Shown here in pieces: positions 1 through 7,979 of a DNA stretch of 64,000 bases. The stretch comes from Pseudomonadota bacterium (GTDB lineage Bacteria > Pseudomonadota > Alphaproteobacteria > Caulobacterales > Caulobacteraceae), in contig JAEYAO010000106.1 in assembly GCA_023456105.1 (NCBI GenBank), positions 1 to 64,000 on the forward strand, in the 5' to 3' direction. The notes beneath the pieces were generated by a model. The model was not told the DNA's origin. It searched no databases and saw only the letters and a program-made list of their open reading frames with translations. A program made the translations under genes and the position numbers. The first letter of the stretch is position 1; every line of letters begins with the position of its first letter.

Positions 1-510
1 GGCGGGGCCGGCCAGCAGCGCCATGGCGGCGGCGGCGGCGACGCCCGCGCCCGCGCTCCACGGCGCCGAGCGACGGATGAACAGCGTCAGCAGGCTGTCC
101 ACGTCCTGAACCATCCGGGCCGAGGCCTCGCCGGACGCCAGGCTCAGCGCCCGGTCGGGCCGGCTGGAGGCGAGGGCGGCGAACAGGCGAGGGCGCAGGG
201 CCGCCAGCCCTCGCAGACCCGCTTCATGCCCGGTCACCCGCTCGCCATACCGCGCCGCCGTGCGGACGATCGCCAGCAGTCGGATAAAGGCGCTGGGCAG
301 AAGATAGTTGAAGGCGTGGGCGACGGCGGCGCCCGCCACGCCGGCCAGCGCTGCGGCGGTGATGAACCAGCCGGACAGGCCCAGCAGCGCCACGGAGGCG
401 GTCGAGACGAGACCGCCGGTCACCGCAGCGGCGACCAGCCGGGGGCGCTGCAGCCGGAACTCGGCGGCCAGCAGACGACGGACGGGGGATGGTCTTCCGG
501 AGGCGTTCAC
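1..510 (-). CDS. cydC: CydC, thiol-export ABC transporter subunit (partial)
   Basis: This is the N-terminal 170 codons of the second half-transporter of the CydDC exporter, which moves cysteine/glutathione to the periplasm and is needed to assemble cytochrome bd. The GTG start overlaps the cydD stop as GTGA. Membrane helices can be seen (one contains LLGLSGWFITAAALAG), followed by the FNYLLPSAFIRLLAIVRTAA segment and the RYGERVTGHEA stretch typical of CydC. The ATP-binding domain lies beyond the left window edge, so the gene is cut by the window, not visibly broken. The identification rests on the overlap with cydD and on these membrane-domain motifs. Confidence 0.85.
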   Translation of the reverse strand, partial: MNASGRPSPVRRLLAAEFRLQRPRLVAAAVTGGLVSTASVALLGLSGWFITAAALAGVAGAAVAHAFNYLLPSAFIRLLAIVRTAARYGERVTGHEAGLRGLAALRPRLFAALASSRPDRALSLASGEASARMVQDVDSLLTLFIRRSAPWSAGAGVAAAAAMALLAGPA

Positions 511-2108
511 AGGCGCACCACGCGATCGGCCAGGGCCGTGACGGCCGGGGAATGGGTGGCGACCAGGGTCGTGCGGCCCTCGGCGGCCCGGCGGATCACG
601 GCGATGATCCGGGCTTCGGATTCGGGATCCAGGTTGGCGGTGGGCTCGTCCAGCAGCAGCAGCGGCGCCGGCTTCAGCAGGGCGCGCGCGAGGCCCAGCC
701 GCCGGCGCTCCCCGCCCGACAGGCCGCCGCCGCGCTCGTCCAGCGGTCGATCAAGATCGCCGTGCAGCCCGGCGAGGCCCGCCGCGCGCATGACCTCGCG
801 GCGGCTGGCCTGCGGATGAGCCAGGACGATGTTGCTGAACAGCGTGCCCGGCAGCACGACCGGATTCTGGCTGGCCCACGCGATCTGTCCGGCGAAGCCC
901 CCCGGGGGCATGGCCGCGCCGCCGACCTCCACCTCGCCGTCGGCGAGGGGGACCAGACCCAGCAGCAGGTGCAGCAGGCTGCTCTTGCCCGACCCGCTCG
1001 CTCCGGTCAGGGCGACGATCTGCCCGGGGCGGACTTCGAGGTCGAGATCCTGGATCACGGGCGCCGCGCCATAGCCGATTGCGACCGATCGAAAGGAGAC
1101 GCCCGGCGCGTGGCGGCCGAGGGTCGTCGACGCGGGAGCGGGGACGGGGGGCGTCTGAAGGGCCGGCGCGGCCGCCTCCGCCGCCTGACGGTCATGATAG
1201 GCGGCGGCCAGCCGGCGCATGGGCGCATAGACCTCGGGCGCCAGCGCCAGCACGAACAGGGCGCGGGGCAGATCCAGCGTCTCCGGCGTGGGAAAGGGCA
1301 GAAGCCGCAGGAGGTTGAAGCCGCAGTAGACGGCCACAAGCGCCACCGACAGCGCCGAAAAGAACTCAAGCACGCCGGACGACAGAAAGGCGACCCGCAG
1401 CACCCTGGAGGTGCGCGCGGCCAGGGTGGTGGCGGCCTGCTCGATCTCGGCCGCAGTGCGCGCCTCGGCGCCGAAGGCCAGCAGGGCGGGAAGCGCCCGG
1501 ACGCGATCCAGGAAGAGGCCGCTGAGGCGTTCCAGGGCGTCGAACTGTCGGCGGCTTTCGGCCGCGGCGGCCGTGCCGGCCAGCGCCATTCCGGCGATAA
1601 AGGGGACCAGGGTGAAAAGCAGGATGGCGGCCGACATCGGGCTGGCCAGGGCGGCGGCGGCGATCAGCAGCAGCGGCGACAGGGCCGCGGCCGTGCGCGC
1701 GGGGGCGAAGCGCGCGTAATATCCGTCCAGCGCCTCCACGCCCTCCACCGCCGCCGTCAGCCGCTTGTCGGCCGAGCCTGGCGAGGCGAACAGAGCCTGC
1801 AGGGCCCTCGTCCGGGCGTCCGCCTTGACCCGCCTCGCCAGTCGCGCCGACAGCACCAGCGCGCCCTGGCCGAGCAGCCCCCGCGCCGCCAGGGCGACGA
1901 CGGCCAGGGCGATCCAGGGAGCGGCGGCGACCGGCGACTGCGGCAGATGGTGGACCGCCAGCGCCAGACCGCCCGCGAAGCCTACGGCGGGCGCCACGTC
2001 GGCGATCGTCGCCAGGGCGGCCATGCCGGCGAGGCGCCGATGCGGACGCGCGGCGCCGGATAGCCAGGGGCGCGGCGCAAGCGAAGGAGCGAGGGGCTGT
2101 GCGGTCAT
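507..2108 (-). CDS. cydD: CydD, thiol-export ABC transporter ATP-binding/permease
   Basis: This 533-residue half-transporter has an N-terminal membrane domain (about residues 25-300) and a C-terminal nucleotide-binding domain. The Walker A motif GASGSGKSSL, the signature LSGGERRRLG and the Walker B motif LLLLDEPTANLDP are all intact. With CydC it forms the inner-membrane exporter of glutathione and cysteine required for maturation of cytochrome bd oxidase. It is translationally coupled to cydC (GTGA overlap). It diverges from cydA across 126 bp that contain a perfect FNR-type palindrome, so both cyd units are probably induced together when oxygen falls. Confidence 0.93.
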   Translation of the reverse strand: MTAQPLAPSLAPRPWLSGAARPHRRLAGMAALATIADVAPAVGFAGGLALAVHHLPQSPVAAAPWIALAVVALAARGLLGQGALVLSARLARRVKADARTRALQALFASPGSADKRLTAAVEGVEALDGYYARFAPARTAAALSPLLLIAAAALASPMSAAILLFTLVPFIAGMALAGTAAAAESRRQFDALERLSGLFLDRVRALPALLAFGAEARTAAEIEQAATTLAARTSRVLRVAFLSSGVLEFFSALSVALVAVYCGFNLLRLLPFPTPETLDLPRALFVLALAPEVYAPMRRLAAAYHDRQAAEAAAPALQTPPVPAPASTTLGRHAPGVSFRSVAIGYGAAPVIQDLDLEVRPGQIVALTGASGSGKSSLLHLLLGLVPLADGEVEVGGAAMPPGGFAGQIAWASQNPVVLPGTLFSNIVLAHPQASRREVMRAAGLAGLHGDLDRPLDERGGGLSGGERRRLGLARALLKPAPLLLLDEPTANLDPESEARIIAVIRRAAEGRTTLVATHSPAVTALADRVVRL

Positions 2109-2143
2109 GGCTGTCGAATACGCCGATCCGCGCCCGCCTCTCT

Positions 2144-2157
2144 TTGATCTCGATCAA
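2144..2157. promoter_or_regulatory. FNR/FixK-type box between cydD and cydA
   Basis: The sequence TTGATCTCGATCAA is a perfect palindrome matching the Crp/Fnr-family anaerobic consensus TTGAT-N4-ATCAA. It sits about 36 bp from the cydD start and 78 bp from the cydA start, so one site could serve both divergent units. An FNR or FixK homologue is expected to activate here at low oxygen. The match is seen directly; the regulator is inferred. Confidence 0.85.
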
Positions 2158-2234
2158 GGCGCGGCGCCCTCCCGAACCCTAGGGCGTGTTCCATAAGGCG
2201 CAGGTCGTGGGGGCCAGCGCCATGGAGCCTCGCC

Positions 2235-3836
2235 ATGATCGACCTTGCGGTCGTCGACCTATCAAGGCTGCAGTTCGCGCTGACAGCCCTTTACCACTTC
2301 CTGTTCGTGCCCCTGACGCTGGGCCTGTCCTTCATGCTGGTCATCATGGAGAGCATCTATGTGATGACCCGCCGCCCGATCTGGCGGACGATCACCCGCT
2401 TCTGGGGCGTGCTGTTCGGCATCAACTTCGTGCTGGGGGTCGCCACCGGCCTGACCATGGAATTCCAGTTCGGCATGAACTGGAGCTACTTCTCGCACTA
2501 CGTCGGCGACATCTTCGGCGCGCCGCTCGCCATTGAGGGCCTGATGGCCTTCTTCCTGGAGGCGACCTTCGTCGGGCTGATGTTCTTCGGCTGGGACAAG
2601 CTGAGCCGGCACGTCCACCTGTTCGTCACCTTCATGGTGGCGCTGGGCACCAATCTGTCGGCGCTGTGGATCCTGATCGCCAATGGCTGGATGCAGAACC
2701 CCGTGGGTTCGACCTTCAATCCCGAGACCATGCGGATGGAGGTCGTGGATTTCATGGCCGTGCTGTTCAACCCGGTGGCCCAGGCCAAGTTCGTCCACAC
2801 CGTCTCGGCCGGCTATGTGATCGCCTCGGTGTTCGTTCTGGGCATCTCGGCCTTTTACCTGCTCAAGGGCCGCCACAAGGGCTTCGCCAAGCGCTCCATG
2901 ACGGTGGCGGCGGCGTTCGGACTCATGTCTTCGCTGTCCGTGGTCGTGCTGGGCGACGAGAGCGGCTATGCGCTGACCGACAACCAGAAGATGAAGCTGG
3001 CCGCCATCGAGGCCATGTGGAACACCCAGCCGGCCCCGGCCAGCCTGTCGGTGTTCGGCATGCCGGACATGAAGACGCGCGAAACCCGCTTCGAAGTGCA
3101 GGTGCCCTGGGTTCTGGGCCTGATCTCGACCCGCAGCCTGGACGGCAGCGTGGACGGCATCGTGCAGTTGGTGGCGCTGGCGCAGACCCGCATCGAAAGC
3201 GGCGTGATCGCTTACGACGCGCTGGAGAAGATCAAGGCCGACCCGAACGACGTCGCCGCCCGAGCCCAGTTCGAGCAGCACCGGCGCGACCTCGGCTACG
3301 GCCTGATGCTGACCCGCTATGTCGCCGATCCGCGCCAGGCGACTCCGGACCAGGTGGTGGTCGCCGCCTGGAACACCGTGCCGAACGTGCCCGTGATGTT
3401 CTGGTCGTTCCGCTTCATGGCTTTCATCGGCTTCGCCATGATCGCCCTGTTCGCCGTCGCCTTTGTGCTGTGCACGCTGCGCAAGCACGAAACGCGCTGG
3501 TTCCTGCGGCTGTGCGTGCTTGCCATTCCGCTGCCGTGGATCGCAGCCGAGCTGGGGTGGGTCGTGGCCGAATACGGTCGCCAGCCCTGGGCCGTGGAAG
3601 GCGTGCTGCCGACCTTCATGGGCGCATCCAGCCTGACCGTTCCGCAGCTGTGGACCACCATCATCGGCTTCACCGTCTTCTACGGCGCGCTGGCTGTGGT
3701 CGAGGTCGGCCTGATCCTGCACGCGATCAAGAAGGGCCCCTTCCACGAACAGCAGGAACTGGATCGCCCCGCACCGGCGGGCGGCCCCGACCTGACCGGA
3801 ACCCAGGACGGCGTGCCCGTGCCGGCCGTGGCCTGA
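2235..3836 (+). CDS. cydA: Cytochrome bd ubiquinol oxidase subunit I
   Basis: CydA carries the haem groups and quinol site of the high-affinity bd-type terminal oxidase in the inner membrane. It oxidises ubiquinol and reduces oxygen to water without pumping protons. The protein is 533 residues with multiple hydrophobic helices. The N-terminal ALYHFLFVP segment contains His21, equivalent to the haem b595 ligand, and GRQPWAVEGVLPT is the conserved signature near residue 450. A ribosome site (GGAG at 2224-2227) supports the ATG start. It heads cydA-cydB-cydX-hemN, with 25 bp to cydB, behind the FNR-type box. Confidence 0.96.
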   Translation: MIDLAVVDLSRLQFALTALYHFLFVPLTLGLSFMLVIMESIYVMTRRPIWRTITRFWGVLFGINFVLGVATGLTMEFQFGMNWSYFSHYVGDIFGAPLAIEGLMAFFLEATFVGLMFFGWDKLSRHVHLFVTFMVALGTNLSALWILIANGWMQNPVGSTFNPETMRMEVVDFMAVLFNPVAQAKFVHTVSAGYVIASVFVLGISAFYLLKGRHKGFAKRSMTVAAAFGLMSSLSVVVLGDESGYALTDNQKMKLAAIEAMWNTQPAPASLSVFGMPDMKTRETRFEVQVPWVLGLISTRSLDGSVDGIVQLVALAQTRIESGVIAYDALEKIKADPNDVAARAQFEQHRRDLGYGLMLTRYVADPRQATPDQVVVAAWNTVPNVPVMFWSFRFMAFIGFAMIALFAVAFVLCTLRKHETRWFLRLCVLAIPLPWIAAELGWVVAEYGRQPWAVEGVLPTFMGASSLTVPQLWTTIIGFTVFYGALAVVEVGLILHAIKKGPFHEQQELDRPAPAGGPDLTGTQDGVPVPAVA

Positions 3837-3861
3837 CGACATCCCTTTAGGACATCCTCCA

Positions 3862-5010
3862 ATGGAACTCCCTCTCGACTACGCCACGCTTCGCCTGATC
3901 TGGTGGGGCCTGCTGGGCGTGCTTCTGATCGGCTTCGCCCTGACGGACGGCTTTGATCTCGGCGTCGGCGCCCTGCTGCCCTTTGTCGCCAAGACCGATG
4001 AAGAGCGCCGCGCCGTGATCAACACCATCGGCGCGACCTGGGAAGGCAACCAGGTTTGGTTCATCCTGGGCGGCGGCGCGATCTTCGCCGCCTGGCCTTT
4101 CGTCTACGCCGTCAGCTTCTCCGGCTTCTACCTGGCCATGTTCCTGGTGCTGTCGGCCCTGATCCTGCGGCCCGTCGCCTTCAAGTACCGGTCCAAGCGG
4201 CCGCACGGGAAATGGCGCACGGCCTGGGACTGGGCACTGTTCATCGGCGGCTTCGTGCCGGCCCTGGTGTTCGGCGTCGCGGTGGGCAACGTGCTGCTGG
4301 GCGCGCCCTTCCGCTTGGACAGCAACCTGCGGTCCTTCTACGAAGGGCATCTGCTGGGCCTGTTCACGCCCTTCAGCCTGATCTGCGGCCTGCTGTCGGT
4401 CGCCATGCTGGTGCTGCACGGGGCGGCCTGGCTGGGTCTCAAGGCCGAGCGCGGCGTGATCGGAGATCGCGCCCGCCGCTTCGGCACGATCGCGGCGATC
4501 CTCAGCCTGGTGCTGTTCGCAGCCGGCGGCCTGTATGTCGCCTTCGGTCCGCTCGGATTCCGCATCGTGGGCGAGGTCGATCCGAACGGCTGGTCCAATC
4601 CGCTGCGCACGGCGGTCGAGGCCGCGCCCGGCGCGTGGCTGGACAACTACGGACGCTATCCGTGGATGGTGATCGCGCCGGCCCTGGGCTTCCTCGGCAC
4701 GGCGGCGGCGCTGGTCGGCCTGTGGCGCAGGTCCGAGCCGCTGGCGTTCGGCGGATCGTCCGTAGGCACACTCGGCATCATCTCGACGGTGGGCCTGTCG
4801 ATGTTCCCCTTCATCCTGCCCAGCTCGATCGATCCGCAGTCCAGCCTCACGGCGTGGAACGCCTCCTCCAGCCACGTGACCCTGTTCATCATGCTGGTGG
4901 TGACGATCATCTTCCTGCCGCTGATTCTTCTCTACACCTCGTGGGTCTACAAGGTGCTGTGGGGTCGCTCGACCACCGCCGCGCTGCGCACCAACCCCGA
5001 CCTCTACTGA
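3862..5010 (+). CDS. cydB: Cytochrome bd ubiquinol oxidase subunit II
   Basis: CydB is the second large integral membrane subunit of cytochrome bd oxidase, partnering CydA. At 382 residues it matches the family length. The N-terminal LRLIWWGLLGVLLIGFALTD stretch, with the following GFDLGVG, is the family signature, and GATWEGNQVWFILGGGA is also conserved. It follows cydA in the same operon and is followed after 19 bp by the tiny cydX gene. Confidence 0.96.
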   Translation: MELPLDYATLRLIWWGLLGVLLIGFALTDGFDLGVGALLPFVAKTDEERRAVINTIGATWEGNQVWFILGGGAIFAAWPFVYAVSFSGFYLAMFLVLSALILRPVAFKYRSKRPHGKWRTAWDWALFIGGFVPALVFGVAVGNVLLGAPFRLDSNLRSFYEGHLLGLFTPFSLICGLLSVAMLVLHGAAWLGLKAERGVIGDRARRFGTIAAILSLVLFAAGGLYVAFGPLGFRIVGEVDPNGWSNPLRTAVEAAPGAWLDNYGRYPWMVIAPALGFLGTAAALVGLWRRSEPLAFGGSSVGTLGIISTVGLSMFPFILPSSIDPQSSLTAWNASSSHVTLFIMLVVTIIFLPLILLYTSWVYKVLWGRSTTAALRTNPDLY

Positions 5011-5029
5011 TCAGAAAGGCGACAAAGCC

Positions 5030-5179
5030 ATGTGGTATTTCGCTTGGGTTCTGGGGCTTGGCCTCGCGGTGGGTTTCGGCGTCCTGAACGGCGTCTGGCA
5101 CGAGTTCCACCTGTTCGACGAGGGCGACCGCGGCCTGTCGGTCCCGGACGAGGACGCCAAGACCGATGTCCCGCTGTGA
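5030..5179 (+). CDS. cydX: CydX, small subunit of cytochrome bd oxidase
   Basis: This 49-residue protein begins MWYFAWVLGLGLAVGFGVLN. It has a single N-terminal membrane helix followed by a charged tail. The WYFAWxLG start is the hallmark of the CydX/YbgT family, which stabilises the haem groups of the CydAB complex. It follows cydB after 19 bp with a purine-rich ribosome site (AGAAAGG). Its last 14 bp overlap the hemN start in another frame, which suggests translational coupling of oxidase and haem synthesis. Confidence 0.9.
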   Translation: MWYFAWVLGLGLAVGFGVLNGVWHEFHLFDEGDRGLSVPDEDAKTDVPL

Positions 5180-6542
5180 CCCCGGCGCGGCGCCGTCCGC
5201 GGGCGAGCTGATCGCCCGCTACGACGCCCACGCGCCGCGCTACACCTCCTATCCGACGGCGGCGCAGTTCACGCCCGCCGTCGGGGCCGAGACCTGGGCC
5301 GGCTGGCTCGCCGCCGCGCCGGATGAGCCCGCCTCGCTCTATGTCCACATCCCCTTCTGCAAGCGGCTGTGCTGGTACTGCGGGTGCAACACACGGGCGA
5401 TGAACCGGGCGGAGTCCATCTCCGCCTATGTGGACCTGGTGCTGAAGGAGGCCGCGCTGACCGCCCGGGCCGCGGGGCGGCGCATCAGGATCGGGCGGCT
5501 GCATCTGGGCGGCGGTACGCCCAACATGCTGTCGCCCGATGACCTGGCCCGGCTGATGGCGGGCCTGTCGAAGGTCTTCGACCTGTCGGGCCTGGGCGAG
5601 TTCGCCGCCGAGCTGGATCCGGAAGTGCTGACCGACGAGTGGATCGCGGCGGCCGGGGCGCTGGGCCTGACGCGCGCCAGCCTGGGGGTGCAGGACCTTT
5701 CGCCGGTGGTGCAGGCGGCGGTGAACCGGCCCGAGAGCTTCGACAGCATCGCGCATTCGGCGGCCATGCTTCGGGCCTGCGGCGTCACTTCGCTGAACCT
5801 CGACCTCATGTACGGCCTGCCCCTGCAGGGCGTGGAGGAGGTGCTGGCGACGCTGGAGCAGGTCGCCACGCTGCGCCCCGACCGCATCGCCCTGTTCGGA
5901 TACGCCCATGTGCCGTGGATGAAGCCGCACCAGAAGCTGATCCATGACGAGGACCTGCCGGGCGCCGACCTGCGCTTCGCCCAGAGCGAAGCTGCGCGCC
6001 GCTTCCTGATCGCCCACGGCTGGCAAGCGATCGGCATCGACCATTTCGCCCTGCGCGCCGACAGCCTGGCGGCGGCGGCGCGAAGCGGCGAGCTGCGCCG
6101 CAACTTCCAGGGCTACACCGACGACGCGGCGCCGCTGCTGATCGGCCTGGGAGCCTCGGCCATCAGCCGTTCGCCGCAAGGCTACGCGCAGAACCTGACG
6201 GTCGAGCGGGACTGGCGGGCGGCCGTGGGCGAGGGGCGGCTGTCGGTCACGCGCGGGGTGGAGATCATGCCGCGCGACGCCTTTATCGCCGAACTGATCG
6301 AGCGGCTGATGTGCGACTTCGCCGTGGACGTGACGGCGGTCGCCGCGCGACACCGTCAAGGCCTGTGCGCGGCCAGCCGCGTGCGCGCGGCGCTGGACGC
6401 CTTTGTCGCTGACCGTCTGGTCCGCATCGACGGCGGGACCGTGCGCATCACCGAGGCGGGACGGCCGTTCGTGCGGGCGGTCTGCGCCGCGTTCGATCCT
6501 CTGGTTCAGGCGAGCGCAAAGCGCCACGCTCGCGTGGTTTGA
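5166..6542 (+). CDS. hemN: Oxygen-independent coproporphyrinogen III dehydrogenase
   Basis: HemN is a radical-SAM enzyme that converts coproporphyrinogen III to protoporphyrinogen IX without oxygen, supplying haem when the HemF route is starved. The protein has 458 residues, as expected for true HemN. The iron-sulfur motif CKRLCWYC gives Cys65, Cys69 and Cys72, with the extra Cys74 typical of HemN, and HLGGGTPN follows as the SAM-binding motif. It overlaps cydX by 14 bp and is the last gene of the FNR-controlled cyd operon, so haem supply appears matched to cytochrome bd assembly. Confidence 0.93.
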   Translation: MSRCDPGAAPSAGELIARYDAHAPRYTSYPTAAQFTPAVGAETWAGWLAAAPDEPASLYVHIPFCKRLCWYCGCNTRAMNRAESISAYVDLVLKEAALTARAAGRRIRIGRLHLGGGTPNMLSPDDLARLMAGLSKVFDLSGLGEFAAELDPEVLTDEWIAAAGALGLTRASLGVQDLSPVVQAAVNRPESFDSIAHSAAMLRACGVTSLNLDLMYGLPLQGVEEVLATLEQVATLRPDRIALFGYAHVPWMKPHQKLIHDEDLPGADLRFAQSEAARRFLIAHGWQAIGIDHFALRADSLAAAARSGELRRNFQGYTDDAAPLLIGLGASAISRSPQGYAQNLTVERDWRAAVGEGRLSVTRGVEIMPRDAFIAELIERLMCDFAVDVTAVAARHRQGLCAASRVRAALDAFVADRLVRIDGGTVRITEAGRPFVRAVCAAFDPLVQASAKRHARVV

Positions 6543-6550
6543 GATCAGGT

Positions 6551-6564
6551 TTGCGCTGGATCAA
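6551..6564. promoter_or_regulatory. FixK/FNR-like box upstream of ompW
   Basis: TTGCGCTGGATCAA fits the FixK-type consensus TTG(A/C)-N6-(T/G)CAA. It lies just after hemN and 90 bp before the OmpW-like gene. The left half-site is less perfect than in the cyd box. It suggests oxygen control of the downstream porin, as known for ompW in enterobacteria. Confidence 0.55.
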
Positions 6565-6653
6565 GGCGAAGCTTGGCCATCCGGCGCATCACCTCCTTCG
6601 ACGCCTGAACTTCCTGGCCGCACTCGCGGCGCCAGGCGTCGGGATACAGCAAG

Positions 6654-7307
6654 ATGAACATCAAGACCCTGCTCCTGGCCGCCGCCGTGGCGGGACTGGC
6701 CGCCCCGGCCATGGCGCAGACCTCTGGCGACTGGACCATGCCGCGCGCCGGCGACTGGATCGTGACCGGGCGCGTCACGGACGTGGCGCCGACGACCGAC
6801 GACGCCATCGTCACCGCAGCCGGCGCCGACAGCGGCCTGCATGTGGATGTCGGCGACAGCATCATGCCGACGTTGGGCTTCACCTACTTCCTGACCGATC
6901 ATCTGGCGGTCGAGGCGATCCTGGGCACGACGCGCCATGAAATCCGCGCGCAGGGCGGCGACACCGACGTGGCGGTCCACAAGACCTGGGTGCTGCCGCC
7001 GGTCGTGACGCTGCAGTACCGGCCGCTGACGCAAGGCAAGGTCAGCCCCTATGTCGGTGCCGGCTTGAACGCCATGGTCTTCTACGGCGGGGATGACAAG
7101 AACGGCTTCGAAGTCGATCTGGACGACGGCTTCGGCTATGCGCTGCAGGCCGGCGCCGACATCGGCCTGCGTGGGCCGTGGAGCGTGAACGTCGACGTCA
7201 AGCGCGTCTGGTTCAACACCGACGCCGACATCAACGACGGCGCGCTGGCCGCAGACGTGGACCTGGACCCCTGGGTCGTCTCCGTGGGCGTGGGCCGCCG
7301 CTTCTAG
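6654..7307 (+). CDS. ompW: OmpW family outer membrane protein
   Basis: This is a small eight-stranded outer-membrane beta-barrel, 217 residues long. A clear signal peptide ends near AMAQT (about residue 21). The protein contains alternating barrel strands, the LGFTYFLTDHLAVE segment and a terminal aromatic residue (GVGRRF), as in OmpW. Family members form narrow hydrophobic channels. A FixK-like box upstream and the adjacent cyd-hemN operon suggest expression at low oxygen. It converges with the MarR-type regulator gene. Confidence 0.87.
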   Translation: MNIKTLLLAAAVAGLAAPAMAQTSGDWTMPRAGDWIVTGRVTDVAPTTDDAIVTAAGADSGLHVDVGDSIMPTLGFTYFLTDHLAVEAILGTTRHEIRAQGGDTDVAVHKTWVLPPVVTLQYRPLTQGKVSPYVGAGLNAMVFYGGDDKNGFEVDLDDGFGYALQAGADIGLRGPWSVNVDVKRVWFNTDADINDGALAADVDLDPWVVSVGVGRRF

Positions 7308-7448
7308 GGCGCGAGCCGGGGTCCGCTTCGGCGCTTCCGATCAAGGACGCTTCTTCGACCGGCCGTCTTTCGCGCCGTGTTGCGCCGCTTTCACGCGCAC
7401 GCGGACAGGACGGCCGGGACCGCTCCAGGGCGCGGAGCCCGACGTCCT

Positions 7449-7907
7449 TTAAGCGCCGTCCGGCGCCGCGAGCGCGGCGGCTTCGGCGCGGGCCAGGAGG
7501 CGCGAGAGCGTCTGTCGCTCCTCGGCCGAAAAACCGGCGAAGATGCGGGTCTCCACCGCAAGCGCGCGGGGCGCCACGTCCCGATAAAGCGCGCGTCCGG
7601 ATGGCGTCAGGTCGAGAAGGTGAGACCGCTGATCGTGCGGATTGGGCGTGCGCTGGAACAGCCCTCGCTCGGTCAGGGCGATCGCCGCGCGGCTGACCGT
7701 CACCTTGTCCATGCGCGTGCGAAGTCCAAGGGCGAGCGGGGTCAGCGGTCCCGCCTGGGCCAGGACAGCCATCAACCGCCACTCGGGCGTCCGCAGCCCG
7801 TGGGTCGGCGCATAGACCGAGGCGACCGCATCGCTCACGGCGTTGGCCGCGACCGACAGCTGATAGGGCAGAAAGGCCTCGAGGCGGAAATCGGCGGCTT
7901 CGCTCAT
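7449..7907 (-). CDS. MarR family regulator, divergent from hmgA
   Basis: This 152-residue winged-helix repressor belongs to the MarR family. The MSEAADF start is chosen because the open frame upstream of it runs into the intergenic promoter region. The core TPEWRLMAVLAQAGPLTP, the recognition-helix part MDKVTVSRAAIAL and the wing with NPHDQRSHLLDLT are typical. It is divergent from hmgA with a 72-bp gap. It is likely to control homogentisate catabolism with homogentisate or a related aromatic acid as ligand; that role is inferred from position. Confidence 0.85.
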   Translation of the reverse strand: MSEAADFRLEAFLPYQLSVAANAVSDAVASVYAPTHGLRTPEWRLMAVLAQAGPLTPLALGLRTRMDKVTVSRAAIALTERGLFQRTPNPHDQRSHLLDLTPSGRALYRDVAPRALAVETRIFAGFSAEERQTLSRLLARAEAAALAAPDGA

Positions 7908-7917
7908 CTGGTTACAC

Positions 7918-7946
7918 TTGACACTAGTTTGGGGTCTGTCCAGACT
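7918..7946 (+). promoter_or_regulatory. Possible hmgA promoter and MarR operator region
   Basis: TTGACA at 7918-7923 is a perfect -35 element. A weak -10 candidate, CAGACT, lies 17 bp later at 7941-7946. The directly repeated ACACT at 7914-7918 and 7921-7925 may form part of an operator for the divergent MarR regulator. No clear long palindrome is present. Confidence 0.4.
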
Positions 7947-7979
7947 GATTTCGCAGATTTCATGCTGGAGAGTGCGCCG

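Noticed and set aside
489..2063. Long plus-strand frame opposite cydD
   Set aside because: It is Arg/Gly/Gln-rich without motifs, and cydD on the other strand has all ABC transporter signatures.
2262..3842. Long minus-strand frame opposite cydA
   Set aside because: It mirrors the cydA codons and has no recognisable domain or ribosome site.
7231..7782. Minus-strand frame overlapping ompW and the MarR gene
   Set aside because: It overlaps two well-supported genes and is Arg/Pro/Ala-rich without motifs.
7377..7979. In-frame upstream extension of hmgA
   Set aside because: It crosses the MarR gene and the divergent promoter. The ATG at 7980 has a ribosome site and gives the normal protein length.
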